Shown: positions 1-9,339, counted from the stretch's first letter. The stretch: 64,000 nt of DNA from Nonomuraea roseoviolacea subsp. carminata (GCF_024172185.1 NZ_JAMZEC010000001.1:4980001-5044000); one strand, 5' to 3'. Notes: generated from the sequence alone by a model not told the origin. Translations and numbers: made by a program.

Positions 1-1421
<1,421 letters not shown>

Positions 1422-1559
1422 CGTGGCCTGCCTCAGTCTCAAATGAAGGCGGGCCTGCCGGGACCGACGGGCGGAAACGTTCGCCGTTGTGTGGGTCCTC
1501 GCGGTAGAGCCAGCCCTCTCGCGTCATTAGCGACCGCGGCCCGGGGAGTCGGGGGTTTT

Positions 1560-1596
1560 CGGGGGATCCCCCGAATTTACACAGTGCGGTCGCACT
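1560..1596. promoter_or_regulatory. Two palindromes in the divergent helicase/ferritin-like promoter region
   Basis: The 260-bp gap between the divergent genes is locally AT-richer. It contains two perfect palindromes: CGGGGGATCCCCCG at 1560-1573 and AGTGCGGTCGCACT at 1583-1596. The second is dimer-operator-like and is flanked by TTTACA. Whether either binds a regulator is not shown by sequence alone. Confidence 0.35.
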
Positions 1597-1679
1597 TTCA
1601 CAGAGCAGTGTACTCGATAGCACAACGCTGGCCGAGCTTCCGGATGTTCCCGAAGATTGCGCGAAGTACGCTGCGTCTC

Positions 1680-2324
1680 ATGAAGGAGTCTCCTGGTGTG
1701 GTCGATCTGCTCGGTGTCCTCGCGTATGCCGAGCTCAGCGCGTTCGCGCGGATGACGGAGGACGCCGCGTCGCTGGCGCCCTCCCTGGCGGACCGGGCCG
1801 CCCTGAGCGAGCTGGCCGTGGCCGAGTACGCGCACTTCCGGCTGCTGCGCGACCAGCTCGCCGAGATGGGCGCCGATCCCGAGGAGGCCATGTCGCCGTT
1901 CGTGGCGGCGCTCGACGGCTGGCACGCCCAGACCGCGCCGGGCGACTGGCTGGAGGCGCTGGTCAAGGCGTACGTGGGAGAGGGGATCGCGCTCGACTTC
2001 TACCGCGAGGCGGCCAGGCGGCTGGACCCGCCGCTCGCCAAGCTGGTGGACGTGGTGCTGGCCGACGAGGGCCGTTCGCAGTTCGCGGTGGAGCGGGTCA
2101 GGGCCGCGCTGGAGGCCGACCCGGCCGCGGCGGGCCGGCTGGCGCTGTGGGCGCGGCGGCTCGTCGGCGAGGCCCTCAGCCAGGGGCAGCGGGTGGCGGC
2201 GGCCCGGCCGGAGCTGGCGCGCATGCTGGTCCCCGCCGACGCCGACGACCAGGCCGAGATCTCGCGGATGTTCGCCCGGCTGACGGAGGAGCACGGCAAG
2301 CGCATGACGGCCCTGGGCCTCTGA
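1680..2324 (+). CDS. Ferritin-like fold protein (Rv3210c-like)
   Basis: A 214-residue, mostly helical protein that begins MKESPGVVDLLGVLAYAELS. It has the spaced Glu/His residues expected of a ferritin-like four-helix bundle (EYAHFRLLRDQL near residue 50, GEGIALDFYREAA near 105, DEGRSQFAVERV near 130). Homologues form a conserved actinobacterial family related to MiaE-type ferritin-like hydroxylases; no substrate is established. The ATG at 1680 is preferred because the conserved family start lies there; an in-frame ATG at 1644 exists. It is divergent to the DEAD-box helicase, the same arrangement as Rv3210c/Rv3211. Enzymatic function is unproven. Confidence 0.75.
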   Translation: MKESPGVVDLLGVLAYAELSAFARMTEDAASLAPSLADRAALSELAVAEYAHFRLLRDQLAEMGADPEEAMSPFVAALDGWHAQTAPGDWLEALVKAYVGEGIALDFYREAARRLDPPLAKLVDVVLADEGRSQFAVERVRAALEADPAAAGRLALWARRLVGEALSQGQRVAAARPELARMLVPADADDQAEISRMFARLTEEHGKRMTALGL

Positions 2325-2694
2325 CCAGCCCGCGACGGCCCCTACCCACGCCTGAGACGGCTCCTGCGCAAGAAGCGGGGGCGGGTCAGGGGTGGTGGGC
2401 GCGGGTTCCCTCGCGGGCGAGGCGGCAGCCCCGGGGAGGCCGATGGGCGGGCAGCGTCTCCGGCGGTGGTTCGGCGGCCGGACAGCGTGCGCTCGCCCTG
2501 CGGAGCACGGGGCGCGGGGTCCAGCGATCGGGTCCGCATCTCGTCAAGGAACCGCCGTGGCGGCGCCAGGCCCTCATACTGGCACGGTACAGCCGTTTCG
2601 GCCCGCGCGCCCGCCCGATGGGCGACCGATCCCGGGGGAAGCGGGCCGGGCACCGGCGGGTGAGGGGAACGACCCTCCTCACCCGCGGCTCATG
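2325..2694. other. Non-coding interval between convergent genes
   Basis: A GC-rich 370-bp gap between the convergent ferritin-like and DUF3107 genes. Open frames cross it, but none has a convincing ribosome site, codon pattern or recognisable motif. The only clear element is the terminator hairpin at its right end. M. tuberculosis has an extra gene (Rv3209) at the equivalent place; I see no counterpart here. Confidence 0.5.
2656..2686. terminator. Bidirectional hairpin terminator
   Basis: A perfect 10-bp stem GCGGGTGAGG/CCTCACCCGC (2656-2665 with 2677-2686) and an 11-nt loop, directly beyond the DUF3107 stop and downstream of the ferritin-like gene. It suits termination from both convergent genes. 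It lacks a T-tract, which is usual for actinomycetes. Confidence 0.7.
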
Positions 2695-2925
2695 TCAGAG
2701 GGTGCCGCCGAAGCCGACCGGGCGGGACTCGTCCTCGCCGATCTCGACGAACCCCAGGGACGAGGTCGGCACGAGGACGCGCCTGCCCTTGACGTCGGTG
2801 AGCGCGACCACGCCGCGCTCGACGGCGAGGGCGTTCCGGATCTCCTCTTCGACCTGCTCGGGCGACAGCTCGGTCTCGATGACGAGCTCGCGGTGCACAG
2901 AACGTACACCGATCTTGACTTCCAT
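2695..2925 (-). CDS. DUF3107 family small protein (TB9.4-like)
   Basis: A 76-residue protein, MEVKIGVRSVHRELVIETEL..., with an acidic helix (SPEQVEEEI) and a C-terminal strand-rich part ending GFGGTL. It matches the DUF3107 family, whose M. tuberculosis member (Rv3208A/TB9.4) lies in the same position next to a TetR gene. The start is the ATG at 2925 because AAAGGGAG sits 5 nt upstream; the longer open frame upstream is not needed. No biochemical role is established. Its conserved pairing with the TetR gene suggests a regulatory or envelope-stress connection, which is inference. Confidence 0.85.
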   Translation of the reverse strand: MEVKIGVRSVHRELVIETELSPEQVEEEIRNALAVERGVVALTDVKGRRVLVPTSSLGFVEIGEDESRPVGFGGTL

Positions 2926-3046
2926 CGTGCTCCCTTTCGTGCCTGTGGACGCGGCCGCTCCGAGCTCGCGCTCGACGGGGGCTGGCACTCTCATGGTCGC
3001 CCCTCCGGGGGCCGGGCGGGCGGGGTGATCGCGCCCAGCGAACGGG

Positions 3047-3667
3047 TTAAGCCGTACGCGGAAAACCGCTGATGCCGCGCCAGGCGAGCCGGGCGACGAG
3101 CTGCTCGGCCGCCTCCTTGGGGATGGAGCCGTGCGTGGTGACCCAGTAGCGGGCGCTCACCTCGGCCATGCCGACCAGGCCGACGCCCAGGAGGTGGGCC
3201 TCGTCGCTGGTGCAGCCGGTGTCCTCCTGGATCACCGCGCTGACCATCTCCGCGCACTCGCGCAGCGAGCGCTCCACGCGCTGGCGCACCGGCGCGACGT
3301 TGCGCAGGTCCGACTCGAACACCAGCCGGAACGCCTCGCCCTGGCTGGAGACGAAGTCGAAGAACGCCGCGAACGTCGCCTGCACCCGCAGCTTGTTCTC
3401 GTGGGTGGAGGCGAGGGCCTCGCGGCACCGGTTGACCATGTCGTCCACGTGCATGTCGAGCAGCGCGAGGTACAGCTCAAGCTTGCCGGGGAAGTGCTGG
3501 TAGAGCACCGGCTTGCTGACCCCGGCCCGGTCGGCGATCTCGTCCATGGCGGCCGCGTGGTAGCCGTTCTCGACGAACACTTCCTGGGCGGCGCTGAGCA
3601 GCTGCCGGCGGCGGGCGAGTCGGGGCAGCCGGGTGCCCCGGGGCTTGGCGTCCGGGGTTGCTGTCAC
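3047..3667 (-). CDS. TetR-family transcriptional regulator (Rv3208-like)
   Basis: About 206 residues. The N-terminal TetR helix-turn-helix is clear (RRRQLLSAAQEVFVENGYHA ... MDEIADRAGVSKPVLYQHFP, residues 15-60), followed by an all-helical ligand-binding domain. It is an autonomous DNA-binding regulator; its ligand is unknown. The start chosen is GTG 3667, with GGGAG 6 nt upstream; an in-frame ATG at 3709 would add 14 residues but has a poor ribosome site. It lies upstream of the DUF3107 gene on the same strand with a 121-bp gap, as in mycobacteria, so it may control that gene or itself. Confidence 0.88.
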   Translation of the reverse strand: MTATPDAKPRGTRLPRLARRRQLLSAAQEVFVENGYHAAAMDEIADRAGVSKPVLYQHFPGKLELYLALLDMHVDDMVNRCREALASTHENKLRVQATFAAFFDFVSSQGEAFRLVFESDLRNVAPVRQRVERSLRECAEMVSAVIQEDTGCTSDEAHLLGVGLVGMAEVSARYWVTTHGSIPKEAAEQLVARLAWRGISGFPRTA

Positions 3668-3731
3668 GCGGGTCTCCCATGGGTCTGTCAGTGTGCCGTG
3701 TCGGCACATCCTACGTGCGGGTCAGGCCACC

Positions 3732-3935
3732 TCACCGGTAGTCGTCGTCATCGAGGTCCACGACGCGGTCCTGGTCGGCCGCGTCGGCGGGATCGGCCTC
3801 CAGCGGAAGGTAGGGGCGCCGGCCGGCGGTGTCCTCGCGGGCGGGACGCTGCTGATCCAGGGCGTCGGCCTCCGGCGCCTCGATCGACATCTCGTCCTCC
3901 TCCTCGAAGGTGCGGTCGTCGTCGATCTCCGACAT
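3732..3935 (-). CDS. Small acidic hypothetical protein
   Basis: A 67-residue, strongly acidic protein starting MSEIDDDRTFEEEDEMSIEA and ending VVDLDDDDYR. There are no cysteines, membrane segment or recognisable domain, so it is probably largely disordered. GGAAGGGG lies 6 nt before the ATG at 3935. Codon usage is like its neighbours. It lies between the TetR gene and the LigD-type polymerase, both on the same strand. I do not recognise the family and assign no function. Confidence 0.6.
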   Translation of the reverse strand: MSEIDDDRTFEEEDEMSIEAPEADALDQQRPAREDTAGRRPYLPLEADPADAADQDRVVDLDDDDYR

Positions 3936-3989
3936 GTGAAGTCCCCTTCCAGGTGTGGGCGTCACCAGACTGTGTGGACCGTCACCAGA

Positions 3990-4865
3990 CTACGCCCGGG
4001 CGAACAGATCGCCGTGTTCCGCGACGCGGTCGAGCACGTCGGCCGCGGTGAACACCAGGTCGTCGGGGTGTTCGCAGCCCTCGACCTCCTCCCAGAGCAG
4101 CGGTGTGGAGACGGTCGGGTGCTGCCGGGCGCGCAGCGAGTAGGGCGCCACGGTCGTCTTGGCCGGGTTGTTCTGGCTCCAGTCGATGAACACCTTGCCG
4201 GGGCGCGCCTTCCTGGCCATGACGCTCACCACCTGGTCCGGGCGCTCCTTCTCCAGGAGCTGGGCGAGCCGCTTGGCGTACGCGGACGGCTCCTCGCGGC
4301 AGTCCCAGCCGGCGTACAGCTGCATGCCCTTGTTGCCGCTCGTCTTCGGCAGGGCGGTCAGCCCCTCGGCGCGCAGCACGTCGCGCAGCAGCAGCGCCAC
4401 CTCGCAGCACTCGACGACGGTGGCCGGGGGGCCGGGGTCGAGGTCGAAGACCAGCGTGTCGGGCGGCAGCGCCTCGCCGTCGCCGGAGACCCGCCACTGC
4501 GGGACGTGCAGCTCCAGCGCCGCCAGATTGGCGTAGTACGCGAGCGTGGGCAGGTCGTCGACGACGGCGAAGTCGATGGTCTCGCGGTTCTTGGTGCTGC
4601 CGGGCACCGGGAGGCGCACCCTGCGCACCCAGCCGGGGGTGTGCTCGGGGGCGTTCTTCTCGAAGAAGAACGGGCCCTCGACGCCGTTGGGGTAGCGCTT
4701 GACGGTCAGCGGGCGGCCCCGCAGGTGGGGGAGGATGACGGGCGCGACGCGGGTGTAGTAGTCGATGACCTCGGCCTTGGTGAAGCCGTCCTCGGGATAG
4801 AGGACCTTGCCGAGGTTGCTGAGGACCAGCTCGCGCCCGTCGACGCGGACGGGGACCTTGCTCAC
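3990..4865 (-). CDS. ligD: LigD-type polymerase/primase domain protein (NHEJ)
   Basis: A stand-alone 291-residue LigD polymerase domain (archaeo-eukaryotic primase fold), which adds nucleotides and fills gaps at broken DNA ends. Seen: VKRYPNGVEGPFFFEKNAP near residue 65, the catalytic DLDPG acidic pair near 150, KTSGNKGMQLYAG near 185, and a conserved end FTAADVLDRVAEHGDLFA. Start GTG 4865, with GGAGG 7 nt before it. It has no ligase or phosphoesterase domain, so the ligase must come from elsewhere; free-standing PolD proteins are common in actinomycetes. The ku gene lies 2.3 kb away on the opposite strand, supporting a role in Ku-dependent end joining. Confidence 0.9.
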   Translation of the reverse strand: MSKVPVRVDGRELVLSNLGKVLYPEDGFTKAEVIDYYTRVAPVILPHLRGRPLTVKRYPNGVEGPFFFEKNAPEHTPGWVRRVRLPVPGSTKNRETIDFAVVDDLPTLAYYANLAALELHVPQWRVSGDGEALPPDTLVFDLDPGPPATVVECCEVALLLRDVLRAEGLTALPKTSGNKGMQLYAGWDCREEPSAYAKRLAQLLEKERPDQVVSVMARKARPGKVFIDWSQNNPAKTTVAPYSLRARQHPTVSTPLLWEEVEGCEHPDDLVFTAADVLDRVAEHGDLFARA

Positions 4866-4949
4866 CGGGCGACCTCCGTTCTCACACGCGTCAGGCATCT
4901 CCCCGGCGAGATCGGGTCTAACCCTTCGCGGCCCCCGATCGCGGGATGC

Positions 4950-6866
4950 TCATCCGGCGGTCATCGTGGCCGCCACGCCGCTCCCACCGGGAGCGGACTC
5001 GTCGCCGCCCGCCGGGTCCTCCTGGTAGCCCTCCGCCTGGGTGCGGAAGAGCTCGGCGTAGACACTGCCCGGGGAGGCGAGGAGGGAGGCGTGGTCGCCG
5101 CTCTCCAGGACCTGCCCGTCACGCACGACGACGATCCGGTCGGCCCGGCGGACGGCGCTGAGCCGGTGGGAGACCAGGACGCTGGTGGAGCCCGAGCGCA
5201 GCTCCCGCAGCCGGTCGTGCACCGCGGCCTCGGCGACCGCGTCGAGACCGGAGCTGGGCTCGTCCAGGATCATCAGGTCGCGGCCCCGGCGCATCAGCCC
5301 GCGGGCCAGCGCCAGGCGCTGCCACTGCCCGCCGGAGAGGTGGACGCCGCTCGCCCGCGCGGTCTCCTCGTCGTCGTCCTCCTCTCCCGCGTGGAACACC
5401 CGGCTCAGCATCGTCCGGTAGCCGTCCGGCAGCCGTTCGACGGTCTCGTGGATCCCGGCGCGCTCGGCGGCGGCCCGGATCCGGTCCGGGTCGTCGATCG
5501 CCTCCAGGTCGCCGAGCCCGATGTTCTCGGCCGCGGTGAGGTCGTAGTCCATGTAGTCCTGGAACACCGCCCCGATCCGCTGACGCAGCTCCGCCACGGG
5601 AACGTCGCGGATGTCCACCCCGTCCCACAGCACGGAGCCGCGCTGCGGGTCGTAGAAGCGGCAGAGCAGCTTGACCAGCGTGCTCTTGCCGGCGCCGTTG
5701 AGCCCCACCACGGCCAGGCTGGTGCCGTGCGGGATGGTCAGGTTCAGCCCGCGCAGGACCCACGGGGAGTCCTCGCCGTACCGGAACCACACGTCGCGCA
5801 GCTCGATGGAGCGGGCCAGCGGGGCGAGCTCCCGGGGCCGTGAGGGGGCGGGCAGGTCGTCGCGCACCCCGACCACCGTCAGGTAGTGGTGGAAGACCAA
5901 GGCCGACTGATGCCCCATGGCGATGCCCTGCACCAGGACGCCGAGCCCCGACTGGAGCCCGGCCAGCGAGGCGATGAAGACCGACACGTCGCCGACGCTG
6001 ATCGTCCTGGTGGCCGCGGCGTAGACGGCCCACAGCAGCCCTCCGGCCGACAGCAGCGCCCCGAGGACGGCCAGGGCGACCTGGACGCGCACCACTCCAC
6101 GCTCCAGCCGGTCCTCGGCGTCGTTGGTCGCGCGCAGCTCGGTGAGCATCCGTCCGTGCAGGAAGCCGCCCAGCCCGAAGAGGCGGACCTCCTTGGCGGC
6201 CTGCAGGTCCGTCAGCAGCATCTGGTAGAAGATCTTGCGGCGCATGCCGGGGCTGGTGCGCCAGAGCAGCCCGGCCCGCCGCCGGCTCAGCGTCAGGTGG
6301 GCGATCAGCGCGGGGGCGGCGGCCGCCAGCGCGGCGCCGGTCATGAGCGGGCTGATCGCCACCAGGGTGCCCAGGAACCCGGCGACGCCCAGGATCCCCT
6401 GCAGCGTGGACAGACCCATCTGGACGAGCTGGTCCGGGCCGTGCTCGGCGGACTGCTGGGCCAGCCGCAGCCGGTCGTGGAAGCGCGGCTCCTCCAGGCG
6501 CGCCAGCCCGCTCATCCGGTTGACCGCGGCGAACAGCCGGTCCTGCGAGCGCAGGCCGATGGCGCGCCGGGCGCGCCCCTGCGCGTAGTCCCTGACGGCC
6601 GAGGTGGCGGCCATCGCGATGCCCAGGGCGCCGAGGCCGGCCGCCGTCCACACCAGTGCCCCGGTACGGGGGGAGGGGACGGTGATCTCGTCGAGTGCGA
6701 GCTTGGTCAGCCAGGCGGCGCCGACCGGCGCCATGCCGCCGATCACCGCGGTGACGAGCTGGAGGAGCAGCATGCCGGGGCAGGCCCGCCAGGCGAGCGC
6801 GTAGGCCGCCTTCAGCCCGCCGGCGATGGAGACGCCGGCCTCCGTCACGCCGTCGTCGCCGTTCAT
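4950..6866 (-). CDS. ABC half-transporter (fused membrane and ATPase domains)
   Basis: A 638-residue ABC exporter subunit, working as a homo- or heterodimer. The N-terminal half has six membrane spans (ALAWRACPGMLLLQLVTAVI through LAVLGALLSAGGLLW). The C-terminal half has Walker A GLNGAGKST, the Q-loop, signature LSGGQWQRLALARGL, Walker B LMILDEPSSGLD and the H-loop SHRLSAVR. An acidic insert (EEDDDEETA) just before the signature is unusual. The ATG at 6866 overlaps the stop of the upstream 23-codon frame (ATGA), which suggests coupled translation; it has no strong ribosome site of its own. The substrate is unknown; MsbA/multidrug-like exporters are the nearest class. Confidence 0.88.
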   Translation of the reverse strand: MNGDDGVTEAGVSIAGGLKAAYALAWRACPGMLLLQLVTAVIGGMAPVGAAWLTKLALDEITVPSPRTGALVWTAAGLGALGIAMAATSAVRDYAQGRARRAIGLRSQDRLFAAVNRMSGLARLEEPRFHDRLRLAQQSAEHGPDQLVQMGLSTLQGILGVAGFLGTLVAISPLMTGAALAAAAPALIAHLTLSRRRAGLLWRTSPGMRRKIFYQMLLTDLQAAKEVRLFGLGGFLHGRMLTELRATNDAEDRLERGVVRVQVALAVLGALLSAGGLLWAVYAAATRTISVGDVSVFIASLAGLQSGLGVLVQGIAMGHQSALVFHHYLTVVGVRDDLPAPSRPRELAPLARSIELRDVWFRYGEDSPWVLRGLNLTIPHGTSLAVVGLNGAGKSTLVKLLCRFYDPQRGSVLWDGVDIRDVPVAELRQRIGAVFQDYMDYDLTAAENIGLGDLEAIDDPDRIRAAAERAGIHETVERLPDGYRTMLSRVFHAGEEDDDEETARASGVHLSGGQWQRLALARGLMRRGRDLMILDEPSSGLDAVAEAAVHDRLRELRSGSTSVLVSHRLSAVRRADRIVVVRDGQVLESGDHASLLASPGSVYAELFRTQAEGYQEDPAGGDESAPGGSGVAATMTAG

Positions 6867-6934
6867 GAGGCCGAAGGCCGCGCAAGCGCGGTGACCACCG
6901 CGACCAGGACGACTCCTGCGACGAGATATTCCAC
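6863..6934 (-). CDS. Tiny KdpF-like membrane peptide coupled to the ABC transporter
   Basis: A 23-codon frame starting at GTG 6934 (MEYLVAGVVLVAVVTALARP, then SAS). GGAAAGGA lies 5 nt upstream, and its stop overlaps the transporter start as ATGA. It is a single hydrophobic helix with a short basic end, similar in size and shape to KdpF-type peptides, but no kdpA follows. It may be a small transporter subunit or simply a leader that carries ribosomes onto the transporter message. It is too short for homology to decide. Confidence 0.5.
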   Translation of the reverse strand: MEYLVAGVVLVAVVTALARPSAS

Positions 6935-7183
6935 GGATGTCCTTTCCGGCTGCGGCGCCGCCTCGTCGACCGGGACCGGGGACCGCGGACGATGTCAGGG
7001 GGGAAGACGGCGGTTCGATGATCACGCATGAGGGGACGAGCCGCAATGCCCAATATGCAGGGACAGGTTCGCTGGTGAGCCCCGCGGGTGGGAGATCGGA
7101 CGTGGTGTCGGGTATGGCATTGGTTGCCCCGCGACGGGTATGTGCTCCTTGGCCAGTTGACTTTCACCGCTTGAGGAGTGACC

Positions 7184-8113
7184 ATGCGCAGCATCTGGAA
7201 GGGTGCGATCTCCTTCGGCCTGGTCACGATCCCCGTCAAGCTCTTCTCCGCCACGGAGCAGAAGGACGTCGCCTTCCACCAGGTCCATCGCGAGGACGGC
7301 GGCCGCATCCGCTACAAGCGGGTCTGCACGGTGGACGGCGAGGAGGTCCCCTACTCCGACATCGCCAAGGGGTACGAGCTGGCCTCCGGCGAGATGGTGG
7401 TGCTGACCGACGAGGACTTCGAGGACCTGCCGCTCAGCACGTCGCGCCGCATCGACGTGCTCCAGTTCGCCCCCGCCGAGCAGATCGACCCCATCTACTT
7501 CGCCAAGGCGTACTACCTGGAGCCGGACGCGCAGGGCGCCAAGCCGTACGTGCTGCTGCGTGACGCGCTGGAGAGCTCGGGGCAGGTCGCGGTCGTCAAG
7601 GTGGCGCTGCGCCAGCGCGAGTCGCTGGCGACGCTGCGGGTGCGCGACGGGGTGTTCGTCCTGGAGACGATGCTCTGGCCGGACGAGATCCGCAAGCCGG
7701 ACTTCGAGTTCCTGGAGGAGGACATCGAGGTACGGCCGCAGGAGCTCAAGATGGCCGAGTCGCTCATCACGACGATGGAGTCCGACTTCGACCCCACGGA
7801 GTACCGCGACGCCTACCGCGAGGCGCTCCAGCAGGTCATCGAGGCCAAGGTGGAGGGCAGGGAGGTCGTCGCCCCGCAGGAGGCCGAGGAGGAGGGCGGC
7901 CCGGCCGTGGACCTCATGGCGGCGCTGCGGGCCAGCGTGGAGGCCGCCAAGCGCGAACGCGGCGGCGAGCCCGCCAAGGGCAGGAAGCCGGCGGGCCGGG
8001 CCGCGTCCGGGGCGGGCAAGGGCTCGCGCAAGGGCGCCGAGAAGGCCGAGGACAAGGCGGAGAAGGCCGAGGAGAAGGCCGCGCCCAGGCGCAAGGCGCG
8101 CAAGTCCGCCTGA
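7184..8113 (+). CDS. ku: Non-homologous end joining protein Ku
   Basis: A 309-residue bacterial Ku, a homodimeric ring that binds double-strand DNA ends and recruits LigD. The start is MRSIWKGAISFGLVTIPVKL, the canonical Ku beginning, from ATG 7184 with GAGGAG 5 nt upstream. The core beta-barrel region covers about residues 1-250 (LPLSTSRRIDVLQF, EQIDPIYFAKAYYLEP). The C-terminal 60 residues are a Lys/Ala/Glu-rich tail (AEKAEDKAEKAEEKA), as seen in long actinobacterial Ku proteins, where such tails contact DNA. It is separated from the LigD-type polymerase by the ABC transporter. Confidence 0.97.
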   Translation: MRSIWKGAISFGLVTIPVKLFSATEQKDVAFHQVHREDGGRIRYKRVCTVDGEEVPYSDIAKGYELASGEMVVLTDEDFEDLPLSTSRRIDVLQFAPAEQIDPIYFAKAYYLEPDAQGAKPYVLLRDALESSGQVAVVKVALRQRESLATLRVRDGVFVLETMLWPDEIRKPDFEFLEEDIEVRPQELKMAESLITTMESDFDPTEYRDAYREALQQVIEAKVEGREVVAPQEAEEEGGPAVDLMAALRASVEAAKRERGGEPAKGRKPAGRAASGAGKGSRKGAEKAEDKAEKAEEKAAPRRKARKSA

Positions 8114-8144
8114 GCGCCGCCCCACGGGCCGCGGGACGGCGCTC
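8112..8144. terminator. Hairpin terminator between ku and the secreted-peptide array
   Basis: Stem GAGCGCCG/CGGCGCTC (8112-8119 with 8137-8144), with a CCC/GGG inner extension. It starts at the ku stop codon and ends 10 bp before the convergent peptide gene's stop, so it can serve both. Confidence 0.65.
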
Positions 8145-8154
8145 GGCGACCCGC

Positions 8155-8436
8155 CTAGTTCCCGGGAGGCGCGGTCGGGCTGAACGTCGGCCGCGGCCGG
8201 ACGTTGACCGCCGTGGCGTGCGCGTCGGCATCGTTGCGGGCGACGGCGACGTTGTTGTTCCGGTTGCGGATGCGGAGGCGGATCCTGTTGTTGCCGTCGG
8301 CCCGCTGGCCGCCGACCGAGGCGGTCGGCGTCGTGGCGGAGGCGGTGGACGCGGTGGTGGTGGCGATCGCCACCGCGCCACCGGTCAGCGCGATGGCGGT
8401 GGCGACACCGGCGATCGCGTGCTTGCGGACGGACAT
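8155..8436 (-). CDS. Small secreted Asn-rich protein, array member 1
   Basis: 93 residues. The signal peptide (MSVRKHAIAGVATAIALTGG..., cleavage likely after the ASA near residue 34) is followed by a mature part of about 60 residues. This contains RIRLRIRNRNNNVAVARNDA and DAHATAVNV, then a Pro/Thr tail. It is the most divergent of four tandem paralogues on this strand: the shared core is an alternating basic/hydrophobic strand, then NNNV, then an Asp/Ala/Val repeat. No cysteines. Exported by Sec; function unknown and I recognise no named family. GAGGAG precedes the ATG. Confidence 0.75.
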   Translation of the reverse strand: MSVRKHAIAGVATAIALTGGAVAIATTTASTASATTPTASVGGQRADGNNRIRLRIRNRNNNVAVARNDADAHATAVNVRPRPTFSPTAPPGN

Positions 8437-8484
8437 GGCATGGACTCCTCGACGTGTGACGGATTCGTTGCGCGGGACGAAAGG

Positions 8485-8560
8485 CGAGTGCCCGCGCCGC
8501 GCGGTGCGCCGCCGGAGAGGCGGTCGGCCTCCCGGCGGCCACGGCGGGCACGGGCACTCG
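8485..8560. terminator. Large nested hairpin between array members 1 and 2
   Basis: Outer stem CGAGTGCCCG/CGGGCACTCG (8485-8494 with 8551-8560) encloses an inner GCCGCCGG.../CCGGCGGC stem. It lies downstream of member 2 and upstream of member 1 on the coding strand. It could terminate the member 2 transcript or form a structured leader or processing site. Confidence 0.6.
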
Positions 8561-8584
8561 ATGACGGACTTCGCGGCCGGTCTC

Positions 8585-8863
8585 CTACTGGCCGGGGGCC
8601 TTGGTGGTGACCGTGATCGTCGGACGCGGGCGGGACCGGTCGACCGCGACCGCGTCGGCGTCGGCGCGGTTGTCGTTGTCGTTGACGTTGTTGTTGTGGA
8701 GGGTGATGCGTACCTTCACCCGGTTGCGGTGACCGCCGTCGGCCTGGAAGCCGGGGGTCGTCGCCGAGGCGGACGACATGGTGCCGGCGGCGATCGCGAC
8801 GACGCCGCCGGTCAGCGCGAGAGCGGTGACGACACCGGCGATCGCGTGCTTGTGGCTGGACAC
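8585..8863 (-). CDS. Small secreted Asn/Asp-rich protein, array member 2
   Basis: 92 residues from GTG 8863, with GAGGAG 7 nt upstream. The signal peptide SSHKHAIAGVVTALALTGGV is nearly the same as in member 1 and is followed by SASAT. The mature part carries RVKVRITLHNNNVNDNDN and RADADAVAVDR, then a Pro/Thr-rich end (RPRPTITVTTKAPGQ). The core is closer to members 3 and 4 than to member 1, while its signal peptide and tail resemble member 1, so it bridges the two subtypes. No cysteines. Function unknown. Confidence 0.8.
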   Translation of the reverse strand: MSSHKHAIAGVVTALALTGGVVAIAAGTMSSASATTPGFQADGGHRNRVKVRITLHNNNVNDNDNRADADAVAVDRSRPRPTITVTTKAPGQ

Positions 8864-8907
8864 GAAAGAACTCCTCGAAGTGTGATGACTCATGTGCGCG
8901 GACAAGG

Positions 8908-8983
8908 CGAGTGCCTGCGCCCGCGCGACTGCTTCGCGGGAGGGCGGGGCCCTCCTTGCAGCCACTTCGGACACAGGCACTCG
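8908..8983. terminator. Large nested hairpin between array members 2 and 3
   Basis: Outer stem CGAGTGCCTG/CAGGCACTCG (8908-8917 with 8974-8983), the same arm sequence as the hairpin between members 1 and 2 with one compensated change, around an inner GGAGGG/CCCTCC stem. The spacing between arms (about 56 nt) is identical, so the intergenic region duplicated along with the gene. Confidence 0.6.
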
Positions 8984-9027
8984 GGGAACGAGTTCAGGGC
9001 TCGTCCCGGCGGGCCGGACCCGGTGGG

Positions 9028-9339
9028 TCAGTCCTCTTCGCGGTTGACGGCGACGGCGTCGGCGTCGGCGCGGTTGTCGTTGTCGTTGACGTTGTTGTTG
9101 TGGATGTGCAGGTGGATCTTCACCCGCTGACGGCCCTGGCCGCCCCAGCCACCACGGCCGCCGCCCCAGCCGCCGCAACGCCAGCGGCAGCCACAGCCCC
9201 AGCTGTGTCCACAGGTGGCGGCGCCGGTCGTGCCGACGGAAGCGCTGGCGCTCGACGTGGTCGTGGCCGCGACCAGCGTGACGAAGCCGCCGGAGAGCAC
9301 CGAGGCGGCCGCCAGGCCGGCCATCGCTCGCTTAAGCAT
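9028..9339 (-). CDS. Small secreted His/Cys/Gly-rich protein, array member 3
   Basis: 103 residues from ATG 9339 (GGGGGAA before it). The signal peptide MLKRAMAGLAAASVLSGGFV ends near ASASV. The mature part begins with a compact CGHSWGCGCRWRC cluster (four Cys), then a Gly/Trp/Arg-rich linker. It ends with the family core VKIHLHIHNNNVNDNDN and RADADAVAVNREED. The last 20 residues are virtually identical to member 4. The Cys/His content suggests metal binding or disulfides; this is inference. No modification enzyme or transporter for it is adjacent. Confidence 0.8.
   Translation of the reverse strand: MLKRAMAGLAAASVLSGGFVTLVAATTTSSASASVGTTGAATCGHSWGCGCRWRCGGWGGGRGGWGGQGRQRVKIHLHIHNNNVNDNDNRADADAVAVNREED

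Noticed and set aside
2325..2655. A gene equivalent to Rv3209
   Set aside because: No frame with a ribosome site, signal peptide or consistent codon bias could be found in this gap.
6863..6934. A true kdpF gene
   Set aside because: No kdpA, kdpB or kdpC follows; only the shape of the peptide is similar.
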